The position numbers and the translations under genes were made by a program. Shown piece by piece: positions 20,569 through 28,473 of a stretch of 41,213 nucleotides of DNA. Source of the stretch: Chloroflexota bacterium (lineage in GTDB: Bacteria; Chloroflexota; Dehalococcoidia; JACPQK01); contig JACPQM010000099.1 in NCBI GenBank assembly GCA_016190505.1, positions 1-41,213 of the forward strand, given 5' to 3'. The notes beneath the pieces are model-generated. The model worked only from the letters and a program-made list of their open reading frames with translations, was not told the DNA's origin and searched no databases. Position 1 is the first letter of the stretch. The number at the start of each line of letters is the position of its first letter.

Positions 20569-22068
20569 ATGGCTACCAAGGCCGTAGATACGCGTGTCTC
20601 GCGTTTCCCCGTGATGGGCCTCAAGGAGGCCTACTCCCTTGTCCCAGACCTTAACGCCCGAGACCTCGTCCGCGAGGCCTTCGAGCAGATGTCCAGCGCC
20701 TGGTGCAAGTTCATCATGACCTACAACATGATCGAGGAGATGAGCGACGCCATCGTGCTGGTCCATGCCCCCTTGAACTGCCCTTCGTGTATGAAGGGGT
20801 ACAAGGGGACGATGTACACCGACTTTGGGAACCCCCACCTTCACACCCCTACCACAAACGTCACCAGTGACCACGTGGTCTATGGCGGGGAGAAGGAGCT
20901 CAGGCAGGCCATCCTGGCAGTGGACCGGGACTACAAGCCCGAGCTCATCGTCATCCTCACCGGATGCGCGCCGGGACTGACCCTGGACGACTGCGTGGCC
21001 GTGGTCCAGCAGGCCCAGAGCGAGGTGCAGGCCAAGCTTTTCCATGTGCCTACCTCCGGCTTCGACTACACGGCCAACGGGTTCTTCGAGGACGTATTGC
21101 CCACCTTCGCCGAGCTAATGGACCCACCTGCACGTGTAGACCGTGAGAAGGTCAACATCCTGGGCAACAACAAACAGCCCTACTGCCGTGCCCGGCCCGA
21201 TGACCCGGGCTGCGAGCGCCGCCAGAACTTCATCGGCGATGCCGAGGAGATGGGCCGCCTCATCGAGGGCATGGGCCTGCAAGTGAACGTGGTCTTCTCT
21301 TCCGACCCCTACCGGCGGCTGCGCCATGCCGCCGAGGCGGCCACCAACTCCATCACCTGTGCCTCCTACGGCCTGCCCCTGTCCCTGGCCATGAAAGAAA
21401 AGTTCGGCACGGGATACGTCAACCTTTGCCAGCCTTTGGGGCCCATTTCCACGGCTAGGTGGGCGCGGCTCCTGGGCGAGGCTACCCGGCACGAGGCAGA
21501 GGCGGAGGCACTCATCCAGCGCGAGTGGGCTGAGCTCAAGCCCATCTGGCAGGAGTGCGAGCACATGGTCAAGGGCAAGACCGCCCTGGTGGCCGGCTCC
21601 GCCAACCGTCCCTTCTCCATCGGCCGCATGTGCCAGGAGCTGGGAATGGACGTCTACCAGATGGGCAACCCCATCAGTCTCAAGGCCAAGGGAATTGACG
21701 TGGAGCACTGGATCGAGGTGGGCTACAATCCCAACTTCATCATCCGGGAGGAGCGCATCCCGGCAGGCACCAAGCTCACCGAGACCCTGGAGTGGTTGGG
21801 GCTGGAAGAGGACCAGGTGGTCTACTTCTACTGCGACTTCCCGGCTTACAGCCGCGCCGGCACCTTCGATCCAGCCAATGTGGCCCGCGTGGACACCACG
21901 GTCCACCTGGGCCGACACAAGGGTTTCCCCAGCCGGGGCGGCGGCCTGGGCTACAAAGGCGCGCAGGGCCTGTGTATCATGACCATGGAGGCGATCAAGG
22001 CGGCCCGCCGGAAAGAAGGGTGGACCTTCCTGGGGCGCCTGTATGGCAAGTCCTTTGACAGCTTCTAG
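20569..22068 (+). CDS. Nitrogenase-like component 1 subunit, NifD-related
   Basis: This 499-residue protein belongs to the nitrogenase component 1 superfamily. Three cysteine sites align with the P-cluster side of NifD: Cys46 (AWCKF), Cys71/Cys74 (LNCPSCMKG) and Cys133 (TGCAPGLTLDD). TSDHVVYGGEKELRQAI is the block NifD has as TSDFQEKDIVFGG. Cys264 in SITCASYGLPLSLAMKEKFG aligns with NifD Cys275, the FeMo-cofactor ligand. The C-terminal block GGGLGYKGAQGLC lacks the histidine matching His442. A cysteine pair (206, 215) lies in a short insert. It is longer than BchN/ChlN. The substrate is unknown. It is first in the operon, behind GGGAGGTAGTC. Confidence 0.88.
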   Translation: MATKAVDTRVSRFPVMGLKEAYSLVPDLNARDLVREAFEQMSSAWCKFIMTYNMIEEMSDAIVLVHAPLNCPSCMKGYKGTMYTDFGNPHLHTPTTNVTSDHVVYGGEKELRQAILAVDRDYKPELIVILTGCAPGLTLDDCVAVVQQAQSEVQAKLFHVPTSGFDYTANGFFEDVLPTFAELMDPPARVDREKVNILGNNKQPYCRARPDDPGCERRQNFIGDAEEMGRLIEGMGLQVNVVFSSDPYRRLRHAAEAATNSITCASYGLPLSLAMKEKFGTGYVNLCQPLGPISTARWARLLGEATRHEAEAEALIQREWAELKPIWQECEHMVKGKTALVAGSANRPFSIGRMCQELGMDVYQMGNPISLKAKGIDVEHWIEVGYNPNFIIREERIPAGTKLTETLEWLGLEEDQVVYFYCDFPAYSRAGTFDPANVARVDTTVHLGRHKGFPSRGGGLGYKGAQGLCIMTMEAIKAARRKEGWTFLGRLYGKSFDSF

Positions 22069-22095
22069 CGGAAACTAGTCTACTGGGGAGATGAA

Positions 22096-23490
22096 ATGAA
22101 GATAGTAACGTCCCGCACCGAGTACCAGGACCGCTACGCCCCTGGCCCTATGCTGGGCGCCGTGAAAGCGGCGGCAGGCATCCGTGGCTCCTTTACCTTC
22201 CTTCACGGCGTGGATGGTTGCACCTTCGCCGCCAACCAGTTGCGTAGCGCCGGCCCCGTGGTGGCAGGCAACTACATGCCCGTGGAGGCCGATGGCGCCC
22301 AGCGCAGCGAGATCGTGCTGGGCAACAACGAGGAGATGGTGACCAAGCTCGTCCTCCGCGAGGTGAAGAAGCTGCGGACGCCGCCCGGCATTGTCTTCCT
22401 GTTGACCTCGTGCGCCACCTCCATCATCCACGAGGACCTTCAGATGGTGGCCGACACCGTCAAGCAGGAGACGGGCTGCCAGGTCATACCCATTGACACG
22501 GGCGGCTACCTGGGCGGCTTCAACTGGGGCTCGGAGCAGGTGTGGAACGCTATCCTGAAGACCTATGTGCCCCAGGCCCCGGCCACCCAGAAGGGGCTGA
22601 ACATCGTGGGCCCGCACCTGATGGGCTCCCGCAACTGGCCCAACGACATCAAGGAGATTGAGCGGCTGCTCACCGCCGCCGACGTGCCCGTTAACGCCAC
22701 CGTGTTCCGGGCCATTGACTCGAAGGCGCTGCCCAAGATCGGCGGGGCCAAGCACAACTACATCCTTAGCTGCGAGGACTTCCCCGACTTTGAACGGGAG
22801 GCCGGCGAGTTGGGCATGCCTCGCTGGGGCGAAGACCTGGTGCTCCCACTGGGCATGCGCAACACCGAGGAATGGTATCTGGCCATCGCCCGCCAGTTCG
22901 GCGACGAGGCCAAAGCCAAGAAGCAGCTCGAGGCCGACATGGACCTGGTGAAGTCCCAGATGCGGGGCAACTACAACGCCACCTGGGCGCTCCAGGCCAT
23001 GTCCGGCAAGCACGTGGGCGTCCTCGGGTTCGCCCCCTTCGCCGCGGCTATGGCCCGCAGCCTGTTCTACGACTTCAACATGCGGCCCAACGTCATCGGG
23101 CTCTTCGCCGAGACCCCTGGCGGCCTGCGCCGGGCCGAGGAGCAGCTCAAGTGCCTGGATGGCCTGTGCGACATCGAGGTCCTGGAGAACCCGTCCTACA
23201 TGGACTGGGTGAACAAGCTGACAGAGTCCCAGGTGGAGATGGCCGTGGGCATGCGCTATGACCACGCCCTGACCCGAGGCGCCGGTATTCCCCATCGGAG
23301 TCTGGGCGGCTGGTACTTCTACAACCAGTTCAACTTCGTGCCCTGGCCCTACATGGGCGTCCGGGGCATGCTGTATCTGACCGGTGAGCTGTGGGAGGTG
23401 ACCCAGGGCGTATTGAGTGCCGATGACCTGTGGGAGAAACGCCGCTATCGCACTCGGGACGAGTTAGAGCAAGCGGTTGCAGTATCCTAG
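22096..23490 (+). CDS. Nitrogenase-like component 1 subunit, NifK-related
   Basis: This 464-residue partner of the preceding gene has PMLGAVKAAAGIRGSFTFLH, then GVDGCTFAANQ, matching the NifK block LGA-x6-GF…VHGSQGC. Cys42 corresponds to NifK Cys95 and Cys106 (LLTSCATSIIHEDL) to NifK Cys153. NifK Cys70 has no counterpart (glycine/proline there), so the subunit offers two rather than three P-cluster-type ligands. The C-terminal VPWPYMGVRGMLYLTGEL is a usual late block. It begins 27 bases after the D-like gene with GGGGAGATGAA. It probably forms a D2K2 tetramer holding an Fe-S cluster at the D/K interface. Confidence 0.88.
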   Translation: MKIVTSRTEYQDRYAPGPMLGAVKAAAGIRGSFTFLHGVDGCTFAANQLRSAGPVVAGNYMPVEADGAQRSEIVLGNNEEMVTKLVLREVKKLRTPPGIVFLLTSCATSIIHEDLQMVADTVKQETGCQVIPIDTGGYLGGFNWGSEQVWNAILKTYVPQAPATQKGLNIVGPHLMGSRNWPNDIKEIERLLTAADVPVNATVFRAIDSKALPKIGGAKHNYILSCEDFPDFEREAGELGMPRWGEDLVLPLGMRNTEEWYLAIARQFGDEAKAKKQLEADMDLVKSQMRGNYNATWALQAMSGKHVGVLGFAPFAAAMARSLFYDFNMRPNVIGLFAETPGGLRRAEEQLKCLDGLCDIEVLENPSYMDWVNKLTESQVEMAVGMRYDHALTRGAGIPHRSLGGWYFYNQFNFVPWPYMGVRGMLYLTGELWEVTQGVLSADDLWEKRRYRTRDELEQAVAVS

Positions 23491-23507
23491 ATTACGAGGG
23501 AGGTTTC

Positions 23508-24359
23508 ATGCCAGACGACGTAAGGCAAATCGCACTATACGGTAAGGGCAGCATCGGCAAGTCAACCATAGCCTGTAACGTCTCCATCGCCCTTACCGAG
23601 ATGGGACGCAAGGTATTGCAGGTGGGGTGTTCCCCCAAAGGGGACTCGACGGCGTTCCTGCTGGGCGGGGATGTCATTGAGCACGACATCCTGGGCTTCT
23701 CCCGGGAGACCCGGGTCAACGCCGACAACATCATGGAGTGCGTCGCCAAGGGGTACCAGGGCATCTACTGCGCCGAGTCCGGCGGCCCGGAGCCTGCGGT
23801 GGGCTGCGCCGGCCGCGGTGTGGCCCTGGCCCTGGACTACCTGAGCAAGTTCCAGGTCCCCCAGCGCTTGGCAAGGGACTTCATGGTCTATGACTGCATC
23901 GCCGACGTCACTTGCGGCGGCTTTGGCGAGCCCCTGCGCCACGGCTACGCCCAGGAGATCTACCTGGTGACCAGCGGCGAGGTCATGTCCCTCTACTCCT
24001 CTAACAATATCTGCGTGGCCTGTGCCGACGTAGCCAAGTCCGGCGGCAACGTCCGGGTGGGCGGGATCGTGGTCAACATGCGCGGTGTGGAGAACGAGGA
24101 GCCCCTCATGCGGGAGTTCGCCCAGATGCTGGGGGTGCCCGTGATGGGCTTCATCCCCCGCTCTCCCATAGTCCAGCAGGCCGAGGCTGAGGGAAGCACG
24201 GTGCTGGCCCAGTTCCCCAACTCCGACCTGGCCAACATCTACCGGAAGCTGGCCAGGGACATCCTGGCCCAGAAGGAACGCCACATACCCACGCCCATGA
24301 AGCTGAACGACATCCTGGAGCTGTCCAGGAAGTACCAGGCATTTGACATGGTAGCGTAG
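23508..24359 (+). CDS. NifH-like Fe protein 1 (H1), altered nucleotide switches
   Basis: This 283-residue Fe-protein homologue is expected to deliver ATP-driven electrons to the D/K partner. Cluster cysteines are kept: Cys100 (GPEPAVGCAGRG) and Cys136 (DVTCGGFGEPLR). The P-loop is YGKGSIGKST, with serine for the usual glycine. Switch I reads VGCSPKGDST, so Ser42 replaces the NifH Asp39. Switch II reads YDCIADVTC, with Ala132 replacing the conserved Gly128, while the following Asp is kept. These changes are absent from the second homologue. The start at 23508 follows GAGGGAGGTTTC, 17 bases after the K-like gene. The divergence suggests a specialised half of a mixed Fe protein, or a second reductase. 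Confidence 0.88.
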   Translation: MPDDVRQIALYGKGSIGKSTIACNVSIALTEMGRKVLQVGCSPKGDSTAFLLGGDVIEHDILGFSRETRVNADNIMECVAKGYQGIYCAESGGPEPAVGCAGRGVALALDYLSKFQVPQRLARDFMVYDCIADVTCGGFGEPLRHGYAQEIYLVTSGEVMSLYSSNNICVACADVAKSGGNVRVGGIVVNMRGVENEEPLMREFAQMLGVPVMGFIPRSPIVQQAEAEGSTVLAQFPNSDLANIYRKLARDILAQKERHIPTPMKLNDILELSRKYQAFDMVA

Positions 24360-24378
24360 GGGAGGGAAAAAGCAAGAG

Positions 24379-25221
24379 ATGTCTACCGACGGAATGCGCC
24401 AGTTCGCTGTTTACGGCAAGGGAGGTGTGGGCAAGTCCATCACATCCTCCAACATCAGCGCCGCCCTGTCCCAGATGGGCTATAAGGTCCTTCAGGTCGG
24501 CTGCGACCCCAAGCACGACTCCATCGCCACCATTTGCGGCCGCCTGCTACCCACCATCCTGGAGGTAGTGCGCGAGAAGGGGCTGTCACAGGAGACCATA
24601 GACAGCGTGATCTTCAAGGGGTTCAACGGGGTCCTGGGCTGCGAGAGCGGCGGCCCCCGCCCGGCTACCGGCTGCGCCGGCAAGGGCGTCTACACGGCTC
24701 TCGAGTTCCTCACCAGGTTCAAGGTGGCCGAGCGCAACGGCGCCAACGTCGTCATCTACGACGTGCTGGGCGACGTGGTGTGCGGCGGCTTCTCCCAGCC
24801 CATGCGCCATGGGTACGCCAAGGAAATCTACATGGTGGGCAACGGGGAGAGTCTCACCCTATGGCAGGTGAACAACGTGATGAAGGCGGTGGTCCGCCTG
24901 CGCGCCGGCGGCTCCAACGTGGCCGTGGGCGGCATCATTGACAACATGCGCGGCGTGCCCAACGAGGAGAAGGTGGTCGAGGCGTTCGGTCAGGCCATCG
25001 GGGTGCCCGTGATCATACACGTGCCTCGCGACAAGACCGTCCAGCAGGCCGAGTTCCAGGGCAAGACCGTGATTGAGGCCTTTCCCGACAGCAAGCAGGC
25101 CGATGTCTATCGGGAGTTGGCCAGGCGCATCATGGCCAACACCAAGACCTACGTCCCGACGACCCTTACCCTGCCCGACATCATGAACATCGTAAAGGGG
25201 GAGATGGTCGCCGCCGGCTAG
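24379..25221 (+). CDS. NifH-like Fe protein 2 (H2)
   Basis: This 280-residue second Fe-protein homologue has P-loop YGKGGVGKSI (isoleucine where NifH has threonine after the Mg-binding serine), switch I VGCDPKHDSI with the normal Asp43, and switch II YDVLGDVVCGGF fully canonical. Cluster cysteines are Cys99 (TGCAGKG) and Cys135. GCDPKHDS is the spelling common in ChlL/BchL and other group IV Fe proteins. It starts 19 bases after H1 behind GGGGAGGG and ends just before a strong terminator. H1 and H2 are clearly different proteins, not a recent duplication. Confidence 0.9.
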   Translation: MSTDGMRQFAVYGKGGVGKSITSSNISAALSQMGYKVLQVGCDPKHDSIATICGRLLPTILEVVREKGLSQETIDSVIFKGFNGVLGCESGGPRPATGCAGKGVYTALEFLTRFKVAERNGANVVIYDVLGDVVCGGFSQPMRHGYAKEIYMVGNGESLTLWQVNNVMKAVVRLRAGGSNVAVGGIIDNMRGVPNEEKVVEAFGQAIGVPVIIHVPRDKTVQQAEFQGKTVIEAFPDSKQADVYRELARRIMANTKTYVPTTLTLPDIMNIVKGEMVAAG

Positions 25222-25248
25222 CGGCGGAATCCCCCGCGCAAGAAACAA

Positions 25249-25288
25249 CAATACCCCCCCCACGACTCACCGGGGGGTATTGCTTTTT
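25249..25288 (+). terminator. Intrinsic terminator of the nitrogenase-like operon
   Basis: CAATACCCCCC (25249-25259) pairs with GGGGGGTATTG (25272-25282) and is followed by CTTTTTG. It lies 27 bases after the H2 stop and closes the four-gene unit. Confidence 0.9.
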
Positions 25289-25318
25289 GTGGGCGTGGGC
25301 TACAATGCCACAGAGGCC

Positions 25319-26071
25319 TTGGCACGATCAACTGAGTCCAGCTTGAGCAGCGACAGGAGCCGGTCGCCTGGCTTCGCCGTTCCCGCGGCGCTGGGCTGGC
25401 TTGCTGGTGGCCTGTGGGTGCTGGCGCTGCCCGTCTTCCTCATGATGCTCACTGGCAGCCTCATGGTGAACCAGCCCCGCCTGTACTACTACGGCTTCGA
25501 CCACTTCGACATCAGCCAGGAGACCGGCATCGCGCCCGAGGCCCTGCGGCAGGTCGCCCGGGACATGATCACCTACTTCAACGATTCGGAGACCTACTTC
25601 ACGCCCCGCGTGGTCATAGGTGGCCAGGAACGGCCGCTATTTACGGAGCGGGAGATCGTGCACATGGTGGACGTCAAGGCCCTGGTCCACAAGGTCTACT
25701 GGGTAGCCGGCCTGTCCCTGGTCTATCTAGCGGGGTATGCCGCGCTGCACTTGGCCCTGCGCCGGCGGCGGTCCGAGGTGCGAGCGCTGCTTCGCCTGGC
25801 CCTGTACGGTGGCCTGCTCACCCTGGCCATCCTGGCGGTGCTGGGCCTGTGGTCGCTAGTGGGCTTCGGCGGCCTGTTCTACCTGTTCCACATCCTCAGC
25901 TTCTCCAACCCCTTCTGGCAGCTTGACCCGCGCCAGCACATGCTCATTCGCCTGTTCCCCGAGGGCTTCTTTATGCAGGCCACGCTGTTCATCGCCGCGG
26001 CTACGGCCTTCGAGGCGCTGGCCATAGCCGTCCTCAGCGGACGGCTCGTCCGGGGGAAACGCAAAGCGTGA
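25319..26071 (+). CDS. TIGR01906-type integral membrane protein (DUF1461-like)
   Basis: This membrane protein of about 250 residues resembles the TIGR01906/DUF1461 family. A first membrane segment is followed by a large external loop with GIAPEALRQVARDMITYFND and FTEREIVHMVDVKALV. Three further membrane segments come next, and before the last one lies NPFWQLDPRQHMLIRLFPEGFF. Family function is unknown. The frame is open from inside the upstream terminator (25280), which cannot be the start. The TTG at 25319 is my choice, with TTG 25343 as alternative; a TACAAT (25301-25306) could be the -10 of a nearly leaderless transcript. It is not part of the nitrogenase-like transcript. Confidence 0.75.
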   Translation: MARSTESSLSSDRSRSPGFAVPAALGWLAGGLWVLALPVFLMMLTGSLMVNQPRLYYYGFDHFDISQETGIAPEALRQVARDMITYFNDSETYFTPRVVIGGQERPLFTEREIVHMVDVKALVHKVYWVAGLSLVYLAGYAALHLALRRRRSEVRALLRLALYGGLLTLAILAVLGLWSLVGFGGLFYLFHILSFSNPFWQLDPRQHMLIRLFPEGFFMQATLFIAAATAFEALAIAVLSGRLVRGKRKA

Positions 26072-26197
26072 TCTTTCAACGGACCAAGCCCCCTGGTCAT
26101 TCTGGAGTCCCGACGGGGGGCCGGAGTACGAGGGGTGGTCGGGACGAAGAACCTGGGGTGGTGCAAGCGCCGGCCCGGGGACCACACTCGCCTTCGT

Positions 26198-26275
26198 CTC
26201 AATGAAACGTGCCATCTCGTTTCACTGCTCCACATTGGGTCCCGACGGGTTAGGACCTGTTGAACTCGCAACGAC
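26198..26275. repeat. Third copy of the GAAACGTGCC interspersed repeat
   Basis: AATGAAACGTGCC, a TTCA core, CACATTGGGTCCCGACGGGT and a CTCGCAACGAC tail match the two copies in the first 330 bases. It is followed by CTCTCCC..GGGAGAG hairpins at 26306-26378. The gap from 26072 to 26365 holds nothing else. Confidence 0.75.
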
Positions 26276-26305
26276 AACATGTGACACGTTGTTTTTGCCT
26301 CCCCC

Positions 26306-26378
26306 GCCTCTCCCTCTGGGAGAGGATTGAGGTGAGGGCCGGTCCCCTCTCCCTTTGGGAGAGGGTTAGGGTGAGGGC
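26306..26378. repeat. Two CTCTCCC..GGGAGAG repeats at the methyltransferase 3' end
   Basis: Two tandem hairpins, each a CTCTCCCT-x-TGGGAGAGG block followed by TGAGGTGAGGG or TAGGGTGAGGG. The same block is at 14108-14140. The second copy overlaps the end of the methyltransferase gene and supplies its last residues and stop codon. Confidence 0.85.
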
Positions 26379-26944
26379 TTCTGCGCCACCAGGCGGGCGT
26401 GGGCGTGCTGCCGCCCAGCCTCGTTGAACACCCCTTCCTGGTAGTCGAGTACCTGCAAGCTGGGGAACAACTGGCGCAGCTCGCCGGGGGCGAAACGGTG
26501 CTCGGGGTTGCGCGGGCCGTCGCTGGCGCCAGGCACCCTCAGGTGGTGCTCGTAGACCAACACGCCGCATGGCTTCAGGGCGTCCACCAGGGCCGGGGCC
26601 AGGGGCAGGTTCATGTAGAAGCAGACCACAACGACGTCGTAGGTGGCCGCGGGCAGGGCATATGTGTCCAGGTCTGTCTGCACCCAGTTTATGGAGAGGC
26701 CCAACGCCTGCGCCCGTTGTCTGCCCAGGGCCAGCCCCGCGGATGCGATGTCTAGGGCGTCAACTTCATAGCCTTGTCCGGCCAGGAAAAAGGCATTACG
26801 TCCGGCGCCACAGGCAAGATCAAGCGCTCGGCCTTTGGGCAGGCGAGAGGCCCACTCCACCAGCAGGGGCGAGGGCTCCCACTCCGGCTGGTAGTCGGGC
26901 TCCCCGTAGCGCGTTTCCCATTCCAGGCGCTCGCGCCGGCTCAA
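26366..26944 (-). CDS. Class I SAM-dependent methyltransferase
   Basis: This 192-residue methyltransferase has the SAM-binding motif RALDLACGAGRNAFFLAGQG near residue 40, VDALDIASAGL (acidic ribose contact) and YDVVVVCFYMNLPL (motif IV). The short size and the CGAGRNA-x-FLA-x-G pattern are like TehB-type enzymes that methylate small oxyanions or thiols, but the substrate cannot be told. TTG start at 26944 behind TAGGAGGCCC. The last residues (PSP) and the TAA stop come from an interspersed repeat, so the C-terminus has been replaced or trimmed. Confidence 0.82.
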   Translation of the reverse strand: MSRRERLEWETRYGEPDYQPEWEPSPLLVEWASRLPKGRALDLACGAGRNAFFLAGQGYEVDALDIASAGLALGRQRAQALGLSINWVQTDLDTYALPAATYDVVVVCFYMNLPLAPALVDALKPCGVLVYEHHLRVPGASDGPRNPEHRFAPGELRQLFPSLQVLDYQEGVFNEAGRQHAHARLVAQKPSP

Positions 26945-27010
26945 CAGGGCCTCCTACAAAACAGCACGGAGGCCCGATGCCTCGGAGCTCCGGCCCAGTG
27001 TGCGACGAGC

Positions 27011-27040
27011 GTAGGGGCAAGCCGCCGGTTTGCCCCTATA
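27011..27040. repeat. GTAGGGGC-family palindrome at the FmdB gene end
   Basis: GTAGGGGCAA and TTGCCCCTA arms around a CCG/CGG core. On the minus strand its TAGGGGC arm supplies the stop codon of the FmdB-like gene at 27036-27038. Confidence 0.8.
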
Positions 27041-27269
27041 CGGAGCAGGAGCCGCAGTTGCCCGACGAGCAGCCGCCGCAGGAGGAGCCGCCGCCCACCG
27101 GGCTGAGCACGCCGTCATCCCCCTTGGCAAAGGAGGCTACCCGGGACATCCGCCGTTTGCCGCTATTGGAGCAACGGGGGCAGATGGCTGGGTCATCGGC
27201 CTGGGCCATGGCCCTGAGGACCTCAAAGCCATGTCCGCAACTAGTGCAACTATACTCGTAAAGGGGCAT
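27036..27269 (-). CDS. FmdB-family zinc ribbon protein
   Basis: This 77-residue protein starts MPLYEYSCTSCGHGFEVL and has a second pair CPRCSN, together the four-cysteine zinc ribbon of the FmdB/CxxC_CxxC_SSSS family. A Gly/Ser/Cys-rich tail (GGGSSCGGCSS…CGSC) is common in this family. The start is the second ATG (27269), which fits the family N-terminus. Proposed regulatory role in the family; not demonstrated. It diverges from lipA. Confidence 0.88.
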   Translation of the reverse strand: MPLYEYSCTSCGHGFEVLRAMAQADDPAICPRCSNSGKRRMSRVASFAKGDDGVLSPVGGGSSCGGCSSGNCGSCSV

Positions 27270-27338
27270 CGTGACCTCCAATTCCTAATATTAGGCCGCC
27301 CCATCTGCCATCGTCAAGCGTGCTATCATGGGCTATGT

Positions 27339-28208
27339 ATGACCAACACTGCCCAACAGCGGCTCCCCCCCTGGTTCAAAGTGCGCTTGCCCGGCGGCCC
27401 GGGCTACCTGAGCGTCCAGCGGCTGCTCCGCGACCAAAAGCTGCACACCGTATGCGAGGAGGCCCACTGCCCCAACATCGGCGAGTGCTTCGAGTCGGGC
27501 ACGGCCACCTTCCTCATCCTGGGCGACACGTGCACACGCAATTGCGGGTTCTGCGCGGTGGGCAGCGGACGTCCCCTGCCTCCGGACCCCCAGGAGCCCG
27601 AGAACGTGGCCCGGAGCGTCCAGAGCCTGGGCCTGAAGTATGCGGTCATTACTTCAGTCACCCGAGACGACCTGCCCGACGGCGGCGCTGGCGTCTTCGC
27701 CGCGACCATCCGGCGCATCCGGGAGCTGTGCCCCGCCTGCCGCGTCGAAGTGCTCATCCCCGACTTCCGGGGCTCCGCCGCAGCCCTGAGCCAGGTCATG
27801 GCTGCCTGCCCGGATGTGCTCAACCACAACGTAGAGACGGTGCCCCGCCTCTACCCCCGGGTGCGCCCGAAGGCCGTCTACCAGCGCTCGCTGGAGGTGC
27901 TGTCCAAGGCCAAGGCCCTATCCGCAGACGCCCTGACCAAATCCGGCATTATGGTAGGGCTGGGTGAGACCCGCGAGGAGCTACGGCAGGCCATGGCCGA
28001 CCTGCGGAGCACCGGCTGCGACCTGCTGACCATCGGCCAGTACCTGCGGCCCTCCTCTTCGCACCTACCGGTGGAGCGCTTCTACACCCCCGAGGAGTTC
28101 GTAGCCCTTCGCGATGAAGCGATGTCCCTGGGTTTCCGCCAGGTGGAATCGGGGCCGCTGGTGCGCTCCTCCTACCACGCCGCCCGCACCTACGCGTGTT
28201 CCGTGTAG
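27339..28208 (+). CDS. lipA: Lipoyl synthase
   Basis: This 289-residue radical SAM enzyme inserts two sulfurs into octanoyl groups bound to lipoyl domains. It has both cluster motifs: CEEAHCPNIGEC (auxiliary [4Fe-4S], C-x4-C-x5-C) near residue 38 and CTRNCGFCAV (SAM cluster, CxxxCxxC) near 65. The C-terminal VESGPLVRSSYHA includes the conserved RSSYHA serine that ligates the auxiliary cluster. The start ATG at 27339 lies about 11 bases after a TATCAT -10-like element and has no ribosome site, so the mRNA may be leaderless. No lipB or lipoyl-protein genes are adjacent. Confidence 0.95.
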   Translation: MTNTAQQRLPPWFKVRLPGGPGYLSVQRLLRDQKLHTVCEEAHCPNIGECFESGTATFLILGDTCTRNCGFCAVGSGRPLPPDPQEPENVARSVQSLGLKYAVITSVTRDDLPDGGAGVFAATIRRIRELCPACRVEVLIPDFRGSAAALSQVMAACPDVLNHNVETVPRLYPRVRPKAVYQRSLEVLSKAKALSADALTKSGIMVGLGETREELRQAMADLRSTGCDLLTIGQYLRPSSSHLPVERFYTPEEFVALRDEAMSLGFRQVESGPLVRSSYHAARTYACSV

Positions 28209-28384
28209 GGGCAGTCCCCCTGCGGCTGCCCTGGGGATGGGTAGGGTGGGCACCGGGGGCGAAGAGGGGTGTGGCTGTACCCCCGCACCGCCCTGAGATG
28301 CTTCGTCCCGACAGGTCCGCCCTTGAGTGTCTGTCCTCTGGAGTCGGGACTCAGCATGACAAGCCAATTTGCTGCGCCCTGCCC

Positions 28385-28413
28385 TTGACAGGCGCCGTGT
28401 CCCGCGCTATCGT
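28385..28413 (+). promoter_or_regulatory. Promoter of the TolB-like gene (copy 1)
   Basis: TTGACA (28385-28390), 17-base spacer, TATCGT (28408-28413). The whole element and flanks recur almost unchanged at 30188-30216 before the truncated second copy, which shows that promoter and gene were duplicated together. Confidence 0.8.
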
Positions 28414-28431
28414 TCCGCTTGTCACGAACAC

Positions 28432-28459
28432 GTAGGGGCGAACCGGTGGCTCGCCCCCC
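28432..28459. repeat. GTAGGGGC-family repeat in the 5' leader
   Basis: GTAGGGGCGAACC and GGCTCGCCCC arms lie between the promoter and the TolB-like start. The duplicated copy near 30217-30253 lacks it, so the repeat arrived in this copy after duplication or was lost from the other. Confidence 0.7.
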
Positions 28460-28473
28460 TGAAAGGGGCTGTG

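Noticed and set aside
22075..23295. 406-codon open frame opposite the NifK-like gene
   Set aside because: Shadow of the coding strand in high-GC DNA; the plus-strand protein has clear nitrogenase-superfamily motifs.
20569..25221. Protochlorophyllide or chlorophyllide reductase
   Set aside because: Two H genes, a Cys275-like residue, a larger D subunit and absence of other pigment genes argue against it, although distant relation remains.
25280..25318. TTG at 25280 as start of the TIGR01906-type gene
   Set aside because: It lies in the 3' arm of the intrinsic terminator of the preceding operon.
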